A stretch of 64,000 nucleotides of DNA from Microbacterium barkeri. Its GTDB lineage: Bacteria > Actinomycetota > Actinomycetes > Actinomycetales > Microbacteriaceae. A program made the translations under genes and the position numbers. The number at the start of each line of letters is the position of its first letter. Positions within the stretch are counted from its first letter, which is position 1. The notes below the pieces were generated by a model, which saw only the letters and a program-made list of their open reading frames with translations, searched no databases and had not been told where the DNA came from. The stretch spans positions 124,001 to 188,000 of the forward strand of contig NZ_BSEJ01000004.1 of assembly GCF_027921765.1 (NCBI RefSeq). Reading direction: 5' to 3'. Shown piece by piece: positions 38,034 through 46,637 of the stretch.

Positions 38034-39347
38034 ATGGCAAAGAAGGCATGGGCAGGCGCCGCGATGCTCGCCGGCGGTGCGCTGCTGCTGACCGCGTGCG
38101 GCGGCGGCGCGGCGAACGACGCCGACAACACCATCGACGGCGAGCCCTCGGGCGAGATCAAGGTCGTCACGTGGCGCACCGACCTCGTCGAGGACGGCAC
38201 GTTCGAGAAGTACGCGGAGGAGTTCCAGAAGCTCCATCCCGACGTGACCGTGACGTTCGAGGGCATCACCGACTACGAGGGCGAGATGAAGACGCGCCTC
38301 AGCACGACGAACTACGGCGACGTCATCGGCATCCCCTCGATGCTGCCGAGCCAGTACGAGCAGTTCCTCGAGCCGCTCGGCGAGACTGAGGAGCTCGCCG
38401 ACACGTACCGCTTCCTCACGACGCACACCTACGAGGGCACGCAGTACGGCCTCGCGATCGGCGGCAACGCCAACGGCATCCTCTACAACAAGCGGGTGTT
38501 CGAGGAGGCTGGCGTCGAGACGCTGCCGACGACCGAGGACGAGTGGCTCGAGGCGCTCCGTCTCGTCGACGAGAACACCGACGCCATCCCGTACTACACG
38601 AACTACAAGGACGGATGGCCGCTGTCGCAGGCCTTCAGCAACCTCGGCGCGATCACGAACGACCCCGACGCGGGCATCACGCTCGCCGAGGACCCCGAGC
38701 CGTGGACCGAGGGCACCGACGTCTACGCGATCGACTCGCTTCTCTACGAGACCGTCGCGGCGGGTCTCACCGAGGACGACCCCCTCACGACGAACTGGGA
38801 GAAGTCGAAGGTCGACTTCGCGACGGGCCGCATCGCCACGATGGCGCTCGGCTCCTGGGCCGTGTCGCAGATGCAGGCAGCGGCCGAGGAGAACGGCGCC
38901 TCCCCCGAGGACGTCGGCTTCATGGCCTTCCCCGCGAACGTCGACGGCCAGCAGTACGCCACGATCGGCGGCGACTACAACCTCGGCGTGAGCCGCCACT
39001 CCGAGCACAAGGCCGCGGCCTGGGCCTTCATCCAGTGGCTCATCGAGGATTCGGGCTTCACCGAGACGCAGAACATGATCTCGACCGTCATCGACAAGCC
39101 CGCGCCCGACTACCTCGCCGAGCTCGAGTCCGCCGGCGTCGAGCTCCTCGAGACGAACCCCGCGCCCGAGGGCAAGGAGAACCTCCTCCGTGAGATCGCG
39201 GACACCGCGCAGATCGACCTGTGGGGCCCGCTGTACCGGCAGAAGCTCGTCGACATCGCCCGCGGCGCCGCCGACGGCGACAAGGAGACCTCCTTCGCCG
39301 AGCTGAACTCGACCTGGAGCGACGCCCAGGCCCGGGTCGGCGAGTAA
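38034..39347 (+). CDS. Sugar-binding lipoprotein of an ABC importer
   Basis: 437-residue extracellular solute-binding protein (MalE-like). The lipobox LLTACGG puts the acylated cysteine at residue 22. KVVTWRTDLVEDGTFEKYAEEF opens the mature domain and YGLAIGGNANGILYNKRVFEE is the typical hinge region. It precedes two permease genes and two glycoside hydrolases, which points to beta-mannosides as ligand (inference). ATG at 38034 follows GAGGAGAAGG, a strong site. Confidence 0.93.
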   Translation: MAKKAWAGAAMLAGGALLLTACGGGAANDADNTIDGEPSGEIKVVTWRTDLVEDGTFEKYAEEFQKLHPDVTVTFEGITDYEGEMKTRLSTTNYGDVIGIPSMLPSQYEQFLEPLGETEELADTYRFLTTHTYEGTQYGLAIGGNANGILYNKRVFEEAGVETLPTTEDEWLEALRLVDENTDAIPYYTNYKDGWPLSQAFSNLGAITNDPDAGITLAEDPEPWTEGTDVYAIDSLLYETVAAGLTEDDPLTTNWEKSKVDFATGRIATMALGSWAVSQMQAAAEENGASPEDVGFMAFPANVDGQQYATIGGDYNLGVSRHSEHKAAAWAFIQWLIEDSGFTETQNMISTVIDKPAPDYLAELESAGVELLETNPAPEGKENLLREIADTAQIDLWGPLYRQKLVDIARGAADGDKETSFAELNSTWSDAQARVGE

Positions 39348-39370
39348 GCGCCTCACGAGACGGAGACACC

Positions 39371-40366
39371 ATGACGACCTCGGCTCCCGCCGGCGCATCC
39401 GCCGCCACGCGCGCCGCCGTCATCGTGCCCTCGCCCGAGCGCCGGGGGCGCGGCTCGCGCCGCGACCCCGGCGCCCCCGGGCGCGGGGCGCCGACGAGCC
39501 GGACCGCTCTGCAGCGACTGACCCCCTGGTTCTTCCTCTCGGGAGCGGTGGGCCTGCTGCTCCTCTTCAGCTACTGGCCCGCCCTCAACCTGCTGTACTA
39601 CAGCGTCACGGACTGGGACGGCCTCGACCTCGAGAAGAACTTCGTCGGGCTCGAGAACTACGTCGAGGTCTTCACGAACCCGCGCATCTTCAGCGTGTTC
39701 GGCGTGAGCCTCTACTACTTCGCCGCGTCCTTCGCGCAGATGGCGATCGCGCTCTACTTCGCCACCCTCCTGAGCTTCTCGACGAGGTTCTCGAACTTCT
39801 TCCGCGGCGTCCTGTTCTTCCCGTACCTCATCAACGGCGTCGCGATCGGCTTCGTCTTCCTGTACCTCTTCCAGCCGGGCGGCACGCTCGACACGGTGCT
39901 CTCCTGGTTCGGCGTGGCAGAGCCTCCGCAGTGGCTCGGCGACCCGGAGGTCGTGAACTACTCGCTCGCCGCGACGTCGGTGTGGCGGTACACCGGTCTC
40001 AACTTCGTCCTGTTCCTCGGCGCGATCCAGTCGATCCCCGGCGACCTGTACGAGGCCGCCGAGCTCGACGGGGCGAGCCGCTGGCAGCAGTTCTGGGCGA
40101 TCATCTTCCCCGGCATCCGCCGCATCATCGGCCTCTCGTTCATCCTCGCCATCTCCGGCAGCCTGAGCGTCTTCGAGGTCCCGTTCGTCATGACCGGCGG
40201 CGCCAACGGATCGAGCACCTTCGTGATCGAGACCCTCTCGACCGCGTTCAGCTTCCGCAACGTCGGGCTCGCGTCCGCCATGGCGGTCGTGCTGCTCGCG
40301 ATCGTCCTGCTGGTGACGTGGATCCAGCGCCTGGTGTTCCCTGACGAGAAGGTTGACCTGACATGA
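39371..40366 (+). CDS. ABC sugar permease, MalF-like
   Basis: 331-residue inner-membrane permease with a long basic, Gly/Pro-rich N-terminal tail (about 1-48) and six helices. The ATPase-contact loop is YEAAELDGASRWQQF. It is followed with a four-base ATGA overlap by the second permease. As with the other importer in the window, no ATPase gene is present. Confidence 0.93.
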   Translation: MTTSAPAGASAATRAAVIVPSPERRGRGSRRDPGAPGRGAPTSRTALQRLTPWFFLSGAVGLLLLFSYWPALNLLYYSVTDWDGLDLEKNFVGLENYVEVFTNPRIFSVFGVSLYYFAASFAQMAIALYFATLLSFSTRFSNFFRGVLFFPYLINGVAIGFVFLYLFQPGGTLDTVLSWFGVAEPPQWLGDPEVVNYSLAATSVWRYTGLNFVLFLGAIQSIPGDLYEAAELDGASRWQQFWAIIFPGIRRIIGLSFILAISGSLSVFEVPFVMTGGANGSSTFVIETLSTAFSFRNVGLASAMAVVLLAIVLLVTWIQRLVFPDEKVDLT

Positions 40367-41220
40367 CCGCGATCGCATCCGCGCGCACCCCGCTCATGCG
40401 GCTGCGCAGCATGAGCGCCACGACGGCCAAGTACGTCAGCCTGATCATCGGCGCGGTCCTCACGCTGCTCCCGCTGTCGGTCGTGCTCATCGCCGCGCTC
40501 AAGACCGAGCAGGAGTACCTGCAGACCGGTCCGTTCGACCCTCCGGCCAACTGGCTCAATCTCGAGAACTTCGCGACGGCGTTCGAGAGCGGCCGGATGC
40601 TCGAGGGATTCGTCAACACCCTCATCGTCCTCGGCGTGTCGCTTGTGGGCACCATCATCCTGGGCACGATGTGCGCGTACGCGCTCGATCGCTTCGTCTT
40701 CCGCGGGAAGAAGCTCATCTTCGGGCTCTTCCTCGTCGCGACGCTCATCCCCGGCGTGACGACGCAGGTGGCGACCTTCCAGCTCATCAACGGCATGGGC
40801 CTCTACGACACGAAGATCGCGCTGATCCTGCTCTTCATGGGCACCGACATCATCGCCATCTACCTGTTCATCCAGTTCATGTCGTCGATCCCCGTCTCCC
40901 TCGACGAGGCGGCCATGATCGACGGCGCGAGCCGGTGGACGATCTACTGGCGCGTCATCCTGCCGCTGCTGCGCCCCGCGATCGCGACCGTCGTCATCAT
41001 CAAGGGCATCGCGGTCTACAACGAGTTCTACATGCCGTTCCTCTACCTGCCGTCCGAGGGGCTCATCTCGACGTCGCTGTTCCGGTTCAAGGGGCCGTTC
41101 GGCGCGCAGTGGGAGCTCATCGCCGCCGGCTCGATCCTCGTCATCATCCCGACCCTGGTCGCCTTCCTGTTCCTGCAGAAGTGGATCTACCGGGGCCTCA
41201 CCTCAGGAGCCGTCAAGTGA
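40363..41220 (+). CDS. ABC sugar permease, MalG-like
   Basis: 285-residue permease with six helices. The EAA loop is SLDEAAMIDGASRWTIYW and the C-terminus RGLTSGAVK is typical. It overlaps the previous gene (ATGA) and the beta-mannosidase gene (GTGA), so the operon is translationally coupled on both sides. Confidence 0.93.
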   Translation: MTAIASARTPLMRLRSMSATTAKYVSLIIGAVLTLLPLSVVLIAALKTEQEYLQTGPFDPPANWLNLENFATAFESGRMLEGFVNTLIVLGVSLVGTIILGTMCAYALDRFVFRGKKLIFGLFLVATLIPGVTTQVATFQLINGMGLYDTKIALILLFMGTDIIAIYLFIQFMSSIPVSLDEAAMIDGASRWTIYWRVILPLLRPAIATVVIIKGIAVYNEFYMPFLYLPSEGLISTSLFRFKGPFGAQWELIAAGSILVIIPTLVAFLFLQKWIYRGLTSGAVK

Positions 41221-43685
41221 CCGACATCCTCGCCCTCGCCCCCTCCGTCATCCGCCGCGACCTGCACGAAGGCTGGAGCGCGCGCGCCGTGGCCGGCCCG
41301 GTCCCGGAGTCGGTCGCGGGCGCGACCATCCCCGCGACGGTGCCCGGGTGCATCCACACCGATCTGCTCGCGGCCGGCCTCATCGACGACCCGTACCTCG
41401 ACGACAACGAGGCCGCCCAGCGGTGGATCGGGCTGACCGACTGGACGTACGAGACGACGTTCACGTGGTCGGCGGATGGCCATGAGCGGCACGATCTCGT
41501 CTTCGACGGTCTCGACACGGTCGCGACCGTGACCCTGAACGGGCGCGTCGTGCTCGAGTCCGCGAACCAGCACCGCACCTACCGCGTCGACGCGCGGGCC
41601 GCGCTCGTCGAGGGTGACAACGTGCTCGTCGTGGCGTTCTCCTCGCCGGTGAAGCACGCGGGCGCCCGCAGCATGGAGTACGGCGCCCGACCGCGCCCGT
41701 ACCCGCTGCCGTACGAGGCCATCCGGAAATCCGCCGCGAGCTTCGGCTGGGACTGGGGCATCGCGACCGCGACGAGCGGCATCTGGCGGCCCGTGCGGCT
41801 CGAGTCCTGGTCCATCGCGCGCATCGCCGAGGTGCGCGTGGACGCCGCGCCGACCCCGGAGGGCGGCGTGCTGCGCGCGGATGTGCGCGTCGAGCGCGCG
41901 GACGCCGATCGCGCGCTGCGTCTCGCGGTCGAGATCGACGGCCGCACGGCCGAGGCGGAGCTCGCCACGGGGACGGACGCCGCGCACATCGAGGTCGCGG
42001 TCCCGGGCGCCGCGCTCTGGTGGCCTGCCGGCTATGGCGAGCAGCCGCTGTACGACGTGCGGCTCGCACTGTCGGCCGAGGACGAACCGCTCGACGAGGC
42101 GACCCGTCGGGTCGGCTTCCGCTCGGCGCGCTGGGACACGACCCCCGATGCCGACGGCACGCCGTTCGCGCTGCACGTCAACGACGTGCCGGTGTTCGTC
42201 AAGGGCGTGAACTGGATCCCCGACGACGCGCTCGTCACGCGCGTCGACGCCGCACGCTACGAGCGTCGGCTCCGTCAGGCGCAGGCCGCCGGCATCAATC
42301 TCATCCGCATCTGGGGCGGCGGCATCTACGAGTCGGACGACCTCTTCCGCCTGTGCGACGAGCTGGGGCTCCTCACCTGGCAGGACTTCCTCCTCGCGTG
42401 CGCGGCCTACCCCGAGGAGGAGCCGCTGCGCGGCGAGATCGAGGCCGAGGCGCGCGATCAGATCGTGCGGCTGTCCGCTCACCCCTCGCTCGTGCTCCTG
42501 TGCGGCAGCAACGAGAACCTCATGGGCTTCGCGGAGTGGGGATGGCAGACGGCCCTCGACGGTGCGACGTGGGGTGCGCACTACTACTTCGAGCTCTTCC
42601 CGTCGCTCGTCGCCGAGCTCGCCCCGCACATCCCCTACGCTCCCGGCAGCCCGTTCAGCCCGAACGGCGAGGGCCCGAGCGACGACGCCCACGGATCCGT
42701 GCACCTCTGGGAGCAGTGGAACCGCCAGGACTGGCTCACCTACCGCGACCACCGGCCGCGCTTCGTCGCCGAGTTCGGATGGCAGGGCCCGGCGACGTGG
42801 ACCACGCTGCGCGACGCCGTGTCCGACGATCCGCTCACTCCGGAGTCGCCGGGGATGATCGTCCACCAGAAGGCGATGGAAGGGAACACGAAGCTCACGA
42901 ACGGGCTCCTCCCCCACTTCCGCATGCCGCGCGACATGGAGGGCTGGCACTGGGCGATGCAGCTCAACCAGGCGCTGGCCGTCCGGACGGCTCTCGAGCA
43001 CTTCCGGTCCTGGGCCCCGCTCACGATGGGCGCGATCGTCTGGCAGCTCAACGACTGCTGGCCGGTCACGAGCTGGGCGGCGATCGACGGCGCCGAGCGG
43101 CTGAAGCCGCTGTGGCACGCCCTCAAGCAGGCCTTCGCGCCGCGGATCGTCACCATCCAGCCGCGAGGCGACGAGCTCGCTGTCGTCCTCTCGAACGACA
43201 CGGGAGAGACGTGGGAGGGCACGCTCACGACGACCCGGCGCGGCTTCGACGGGACGGCCATCGCGGAGGACGCGCAGCCCTTCTCGATCCCGCCGCGCGG
43301 AACGACGACGCTCCCCCTTCGCCCGGAGCTCGCGACACCGGATGACGCGGCGGCCGAGCTCGTCGTCGCGTCGACGGGCGACGTGCGGGGCCTGTGGTTC
43401 TTCGCCGAGCCGCGCGACTCGCGCCTCGCTCCGGCCGTCCTCGACTTCGAGGTGCGCCCTGTCGACGGCGGCACCGAGGTGGAGATCACCGCGCGGAACC
43501 TCGTGCGCGACCTGTCCCTGCTCGTCGACAAGGCGCATCCCGACGCCGTCACGGAGGACGGGCTGTTCACCCTGCTGCCCGGCGAGACGGCCGTCTTCCG
43601 CGTGCGGCATCCGGAGCCGATCGATCTGCCCGCCCTCCTCTCCGAGCGGGTCATCCGCACGGCCAACGAGCTGGTCGCGCGATGA
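41217..43685 (+). CDS. GH2-family beta-mannosidase
   Basis: 822-residue exo-enzyme that releases beta-linked mannose from the non-reducing end. The N-terminal jelly-roll contains PATVPGCIHTDLLAAG and WDWG-type loops (SFGWDWGIATATSGIW) typical of mannosidases rather than galactosidases. CGSNENLMG holds the acid/base Glu433 and FVAEFGWQGP the nucleophile Glu519. No signal peptide, so it acts on imported oligosaccharides. GTG at 41217 overlaps the permease stop by four bases and follows CAGGAG. Possible substrates are mannan oligosaccharides or mannosyl-GlcNAc from N-glycans. Confidence 0.92.
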   Translation: MTDILALAPSVIRRDLHEGWSARAVAGPVPESVAGATIPATVPGCIHTDLLAAGLIDDPYLDDNEAAQRWIGLTDWTYETTFTWSADGHERHDLVFDGLDTVATVTLNGRVVLESANQHRTYRVDARAALVEGDNVLVVAFSSPVKHAGARSMEYGARPRPYPLPYEAIRKSAASFGWDWGIATATSGIWRPVRLESWSIARIAEVRVDAAPTPEGGVLRADVRVERADADRALRLAVEIDGRTAEAELATGTDAAHIEVAVPGAALWWPAGYGEQPLYDVRLALSAEDEPLDEATRRVGFRSARWDTTPDADGTPFALHVNDVPVFVKGVNWIPDDALVTRVDAARYERRLRQAQAAGINLIRIWGGGIYESDDLFRLCDELGLLTWQDFLLACAAYPEEEPLRGEIEAEARDQIVRLSAHPSLVLLCGSNENLMGFAEWGWQTALDGATWGAHYYFELFPSLVAELAPHIPYAPGSPFSPNGEGPSDDAHGSVHLWEQWNRQDWLTYRDHRPRFVAEFGWQGPATWTTLRDAVSDDPLTPESPGMIVHQKAMEGNTKLTNGLLPHFRMPRDMEGWHWAMQLNQALAVRTALEHFRSWAPLTMGAIVWQLNDCWPVTSWAAIDGAERLKPLWHALKQAFAPRIVTIQPRGDELAVVLSNDTGETWEGTLTTTRRGFDGTAIAEDAQPFSIPPRGTTTLPLRPELATPDDAAAELVVASTGDVRGLWFFAEPRDSRLAPAVLDFEVRPVDGGTEVEITARNLVRDLSLLVDKAHPDAVTEDGLFTLLPGETAVFRVRHPEPIDLPALLSERVIRTANELVAR

Positions 43686-44623
43686 CCCTCGACGACGGAT
43701 ACGTCTGCGGCATGACATGGGGGTGGACCGGCGTGCGCGGCACGTGGGCGACTCCCGCCGCGGCCGACTCGATGCGGCGGATGGCCGACCACTCCGTGAC
43801 CTGGACGGCGCTCGCGTACGGCGCCCTGCAGGACACGGCGATCAGCACCGACATCCACTTCCAGGACGAGCCCACCGTGACCGACGACGAGATCGTCTGG
43901 GCCATCCGCGAGGCGAAGGCGCTCGGGCTCAGGGTCTGCCTCAAGCCCGTCGTGAACGTCGCCGACGGGACCTGGCGCGCGCACATCGGCTTCTTCGACT
44001 GGGACGTGCCGGGCGAGCCGAGCTGGACGCAGTGGTTCGCGTCGTACCGCGCGTTCATCCTGCACGCCGCGCGCATCGCGGAGCGCGAGGGATGCGAGAT
44101 GCTCTGCATCGGCTGCGAGATGGTGCGCGCCGACGCGCGCGAGGCCGAGTGGCGGGCGCTCATCGCGGATGTCCGCGCGGAGTACCGCGGTCTCGTCACC
44201 TACAACTGCGACAAGTACCAGGAGGACCGCATCACCTGGTGGGACGCGGTCGACGTCATCAGCTCCAGCGGCTACTACCCCGAGGACGCGTGGGAGGCGC
44301 AGCTCGACCGGATCGAGCCCGTCGTCGCCGCCCACGGCAAGCCGTTCCTGTTCCTGGAGGCCGGATGCCCGTCGCGCGAGGGGTCGGCCGCCCTCCCGAA
44401 CGACTGGAGCCTCGCGGGCGCGCCCTCGGGTGAGGAGCAGCTGCGCTACTACCGGACGATGTTCGCCGCGTGCGATGCGCGCGACTGGGTGCGCGGCTTC
44501 ATGCTGTGGGACTGGCCCGCCCAGCTGTACGCCCCCGACGAGGCGGCGCGCAACGACGACTACTGCCCCTACGCCAAGCCCGCGGGCGGATGGCTGCGCG
44601 ACGCGTACGCGGAGCGCGGGTGA
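43682..44623 (+). CDS. GH113-like glycoside hydrolase
   Basis: 313-residue single-barrel protein resembling GH113 beta-mannanases. GMTWGW near residue 10 replaces the usual start of the barrel. LCIGCEMV carries the likely acid/base Glu146, preceded by Cys in place of the usual Thr. LFLEAGCPS carries the likely nucleophile Glu226. WDWPAQLY near the end shapes the substrate cleft. No signal peptide, so an intracellular enzyme, unlike most secreted mannanases. It starts with ATGA overlap on the beta-mannosidase gene. The family assignment is by pattern and moderately sure; the exact activity is open. Confidence 0.75.
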   Translation: MTLDDGYVCGMTWGWTGVRGTWATPAAADSMRRMADHSVTWTALAYGALQDTAISTDIHFQDEPTVTDDEIVWAIREAKALGLRVCLKPVVNVADGTWRAHIGFFDWDVPGEPSWTQWFASYRAFILHAARIAEREGCEMLCIGCEMVRADAREAEWRALIADVRAEYRGLVTYNCDKYQEDRITWWDAVDVISSSGYYPEDAWEAQLDRIEPVVAAHGKPFLFLEAGCPSREGSAALPNDWSLAGAPSGEEQLRYYRTMFAACDARDWVRGFMLWDWPAQLYAPDEAARNDDYCPYAKPAGGWLRDAYAERG

Positions 44624-44640
44624 CCGCCGGGAGGAGAGAG

Positions 44641-45546
44641 ATGACCGTCCTGTCGATCGACGCCGGCCAGACCGGCGTCCGCGCCCGCGTGGCCGGAGGC
44701 GTCGTGCGAGAGTCCCCCGGGCTCCGCACCCACGAGCCCTTGCCCGTGCAGCTCGCCGCGGCCGCGCGGCGAGCGATCGACGAGGGCGAGACCGATGTCG
44801 ACGCCGTCGTCGTCGGGGCCTCGGGCCTCGTCGACGGCGGCGCCGATGCGGCCGCTCTGCACGCGCTCCTCGCCGATGCCGGCGTGCGCGAGGTGCGGCT
44901 CGCCCACGACTCCATCACGTCGTACCTCGGGGCCCTCGGCGATGTGCACGGAGCCGTCGTCGCCGCGGGGACGGGCGTCGTCACGCTCGCCGTGGGCCCC
45001 GAGAGCTCGTGCCGCGTCGACGGCTGGGGGCACATCATGGGCGACGCGGGCAGCGGCTACTGGATCGGCAGGGAGGCGCTCGACGCGGTCATGCGCGCGC
45101 ACGACGGCCGCGGACCGGCGACCCTGCTGAGCGACGACGTGCGCAGCGTGTGGCGCGACCTCGAGACCGCCTACATCCTGCTCCAGTCCGACCCGTCCCG
45201 CGTGAGCAGGGTCGCATCGTTCGCGCGCGCGGTCGCGCGCCGTGCGGCCGACCGCGATCCGGTCGCGCTCGAGATCTCGCGGCGCGCCGGCGAGCAGCTC
45301 GCGCTGAGTGTCGTCGCCGGTCTCCGCCGAGCGGGGCTCGAGGGCGCGGACGCTCCCGTGGCCCCGATCGGCGGCGTCTTCGGCTCGGCTCCGATCGCCG
45401 ATGCCTTCTCGGCCGCGCTCGCCGGGCGCGCTCCCCGTGCGCGCATCGTGACCGCGCGCGGCTCGGGCCTCGACGGCGCGAGCCTGCTCGCGGACGTGGG
45501 CCCCGGCCATCCGCTCGCCGCCTCGGTCGCGGTCGTGCGACGCTGA
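44641..45546 (+). CDS. BadF/BcrA-family sugar kinase (GlcNAc kinase-like)
   Basis: 301-residue kinase of the ASKHA fold. The N-terminal LSIDAGQTGVRARV is the phosphate-1 loop, AGTGVVTLAVG near 121 the second, and GDAGSGYWIGREAL near 141 is typical of N-acetylglucosamine or glucosamine kinases of the BadF/BcrA group. In a mannoside operon it would phosphorylate the sugar left after hydrolysis, either GlcNAc or a hexose. ATG at 44641 follows GGGAGGAGAGAG. Confidence 0.82.
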   Translation: MTVLSIDAGQTGVRARVAGGVVRESPGLRTHEPLPVQLAAAARRAIDEGETDVDAVVVGASGLVDGGADAAALHALLADAGVREVRLAHDSITSYLGALGDVHGAVVAAGTGVVTLAVGPESSCRVDGWGHIMGDAGSGYWIGREALDAVMRAHDGRGPATLLSDDVRSVWRDLETAYILLQSDPSRVSRVASFARAVARRAADRDPVALEISRRAGEQLALSVVAGLRRAGLEGADAPVAPIGGVFGSAPIADAFSAALAGRAPRARIVTARGSGLDGASLLADVGPGHPLAASVAVVRR

Positions 45547-45568
45547 GCCGGCCCGCGCAGGCGTGGCA

Positions 45569-45574
45569 TAGGGT
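45569..45574 (+). promoter_or_regulatory. -10 box of a leaderless transcript (LacI gene)
   Basis: TAGGGT lies six bases before the GTG at 45581 and no ribosome-binding site is seen, so the LacI gene can be expressed apart from the operon upstream. Confidence 0.5.
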
Positions 45575-45580
45575 TCTCGT

Positions 45581-46627
45581 GTGGCGGGGACACGACGGCG
45601 CACGGGGCGGGTGACGATCAGCGACATCGCGGCGCGCGCCGGGGTGTCGATCGGGGCCGTGTCGTTCGCCCTCAACGGCCGCAAGGGCGTCTCCGAGGAG
45701 ACCCGTGCGCGCGTGCTGCGGGTCGCCGACGAGATGGGATGGGCCCCGGCCAGCAGCGCCCGCTCGCTCGCCGAGGCGCGCACCGAGACGTTCGGGCTCG
45801 TGCTCGCACGCGATCCCCGCAACCTCGGCGTCGAGGCGTTCTACATGAAGTTCTTCGCGGGCCTCGAGAGCGAGCTCGCTGAGCGCTCGTACAGCCTGCT
45901 GCTGCAGGTCGTCCCCACGCCCGAGGCCGCGTACGCGACCCTCTCGAAGTGGCACAGCAGCGGCCGCGTCGACGGCATCATCCTCACCGACCTCGAGCTC
46001 GACGACCCCCGCATCGGCCTCTCGAAGGCGCGCAATGCGCTGCCCACCGTCGTCGTCGGAGACCCGGCCGTCTCGAGCGGACTCACGACCGTGTGGACCG
46101 ACGACGCGACCTCGATGCGGTCGGCGGTCGGCCACCTGCGCGAGCACGGCCACACGCGGATCGCCCGCGTGTCGGGCCCCGCCGCGCTCGCCCACACGAG
46201 CATCCGCGATGACGCGTTCGTCGCCGAGATGACGCGCGCGGGGCTCGAGCCGACGCTCGTCCACACCGACTACTCCCCCGAGGACGGCGCACGGGCGACG
46301 CGCGCGCTGCTCACCTCGCCGCACCGCCCCACCGCCCTCATCTTCGACAACGACGTCATGGCGGTGGCCGGGCTCACCGTCGCGATGGAGCTCGGCGTGC
46401 GGGTGCCCGACGAGCTGTCGATCATCGCGTGGGACGACTCGGTCCTGTGCGAGCACACGTTCCCGCAGCTGACGGCGCTCAGCCACGACGTCGTCGCCTT
46501 CGGCGCGCACGTCGCCCGGCGCCTGTTCGACCTCATCGACGGCGCCGCCCCGGCCGCGCACCTCGACTCCACCGCCCTCCTGCGCCCGCGCGGATCGACC
46601 GCCCGTGCGCCGCGGGAAGCGCCGTAG
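45581..46627 (+). CDS. LacI-family transcriptional regulator
   Basis: 348-residue repressor. The HTH and hinge are at the N-terminus (VTISDIAARAGVSIGAVSFALNG, about 11-33, then the minor-groove ARSLAEARTE hinge near 60). The periplasmic-binding-protein-like sugar domain follows (FGLVLARDPRNL, DGIILTDLEL, ALIFDNDVMAVAGL). The sensor should be a mono- or disaccharide from the operon upstream. The recognition-helix residues SIGAVSFAL can be matched to the operator TAAAGCGCTTTA. The start is GTG at 45581, behind a leaderless-type -10. Confidence 0.92.
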   Translation: MAGTRRRTGRVTISDIAARAGVSIGAVSFALNGRKGVSEETRARVLRVADEMGWAPASSARSLAEARTETFGLVLARDPRNLGVEAFYMKFFAGLESELAERSYSLLLQVVPTPEAAYATLSKWHSSGRVDGIILTDLELDDPRIGLSKARNALPTVVVGDPAVSSGLTTVWTDDATSMRSAVGHLREHGHTRIARVSGPAALAHTSIRDDAFVAEMTRAGLEPTLVHTDYSPEDGARATRALLTSPHRPTALIFDNDVMAVAGLTVAMELGVRVPDELSIIAWDDSVLCEHTFPQLTALSHDVVAFGAHVARRLFDLIDGAAPAAHLDSTALLRPRGSTARAPREAP

Positions 46628-46630
46628 GAT
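46625..46630 (+). promoter_or_regulatory. -10 box of a leaderless transcript (coiled-coil gene)
   Basis: TAGGAT overlaps the LacI stop codon and lies seven bases before the ATG at 46638. GAGAG could also serve as a weak ribosome-binding site. Confidence 0.45.
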
Positions 46631-46637
46631 CGAGAGC

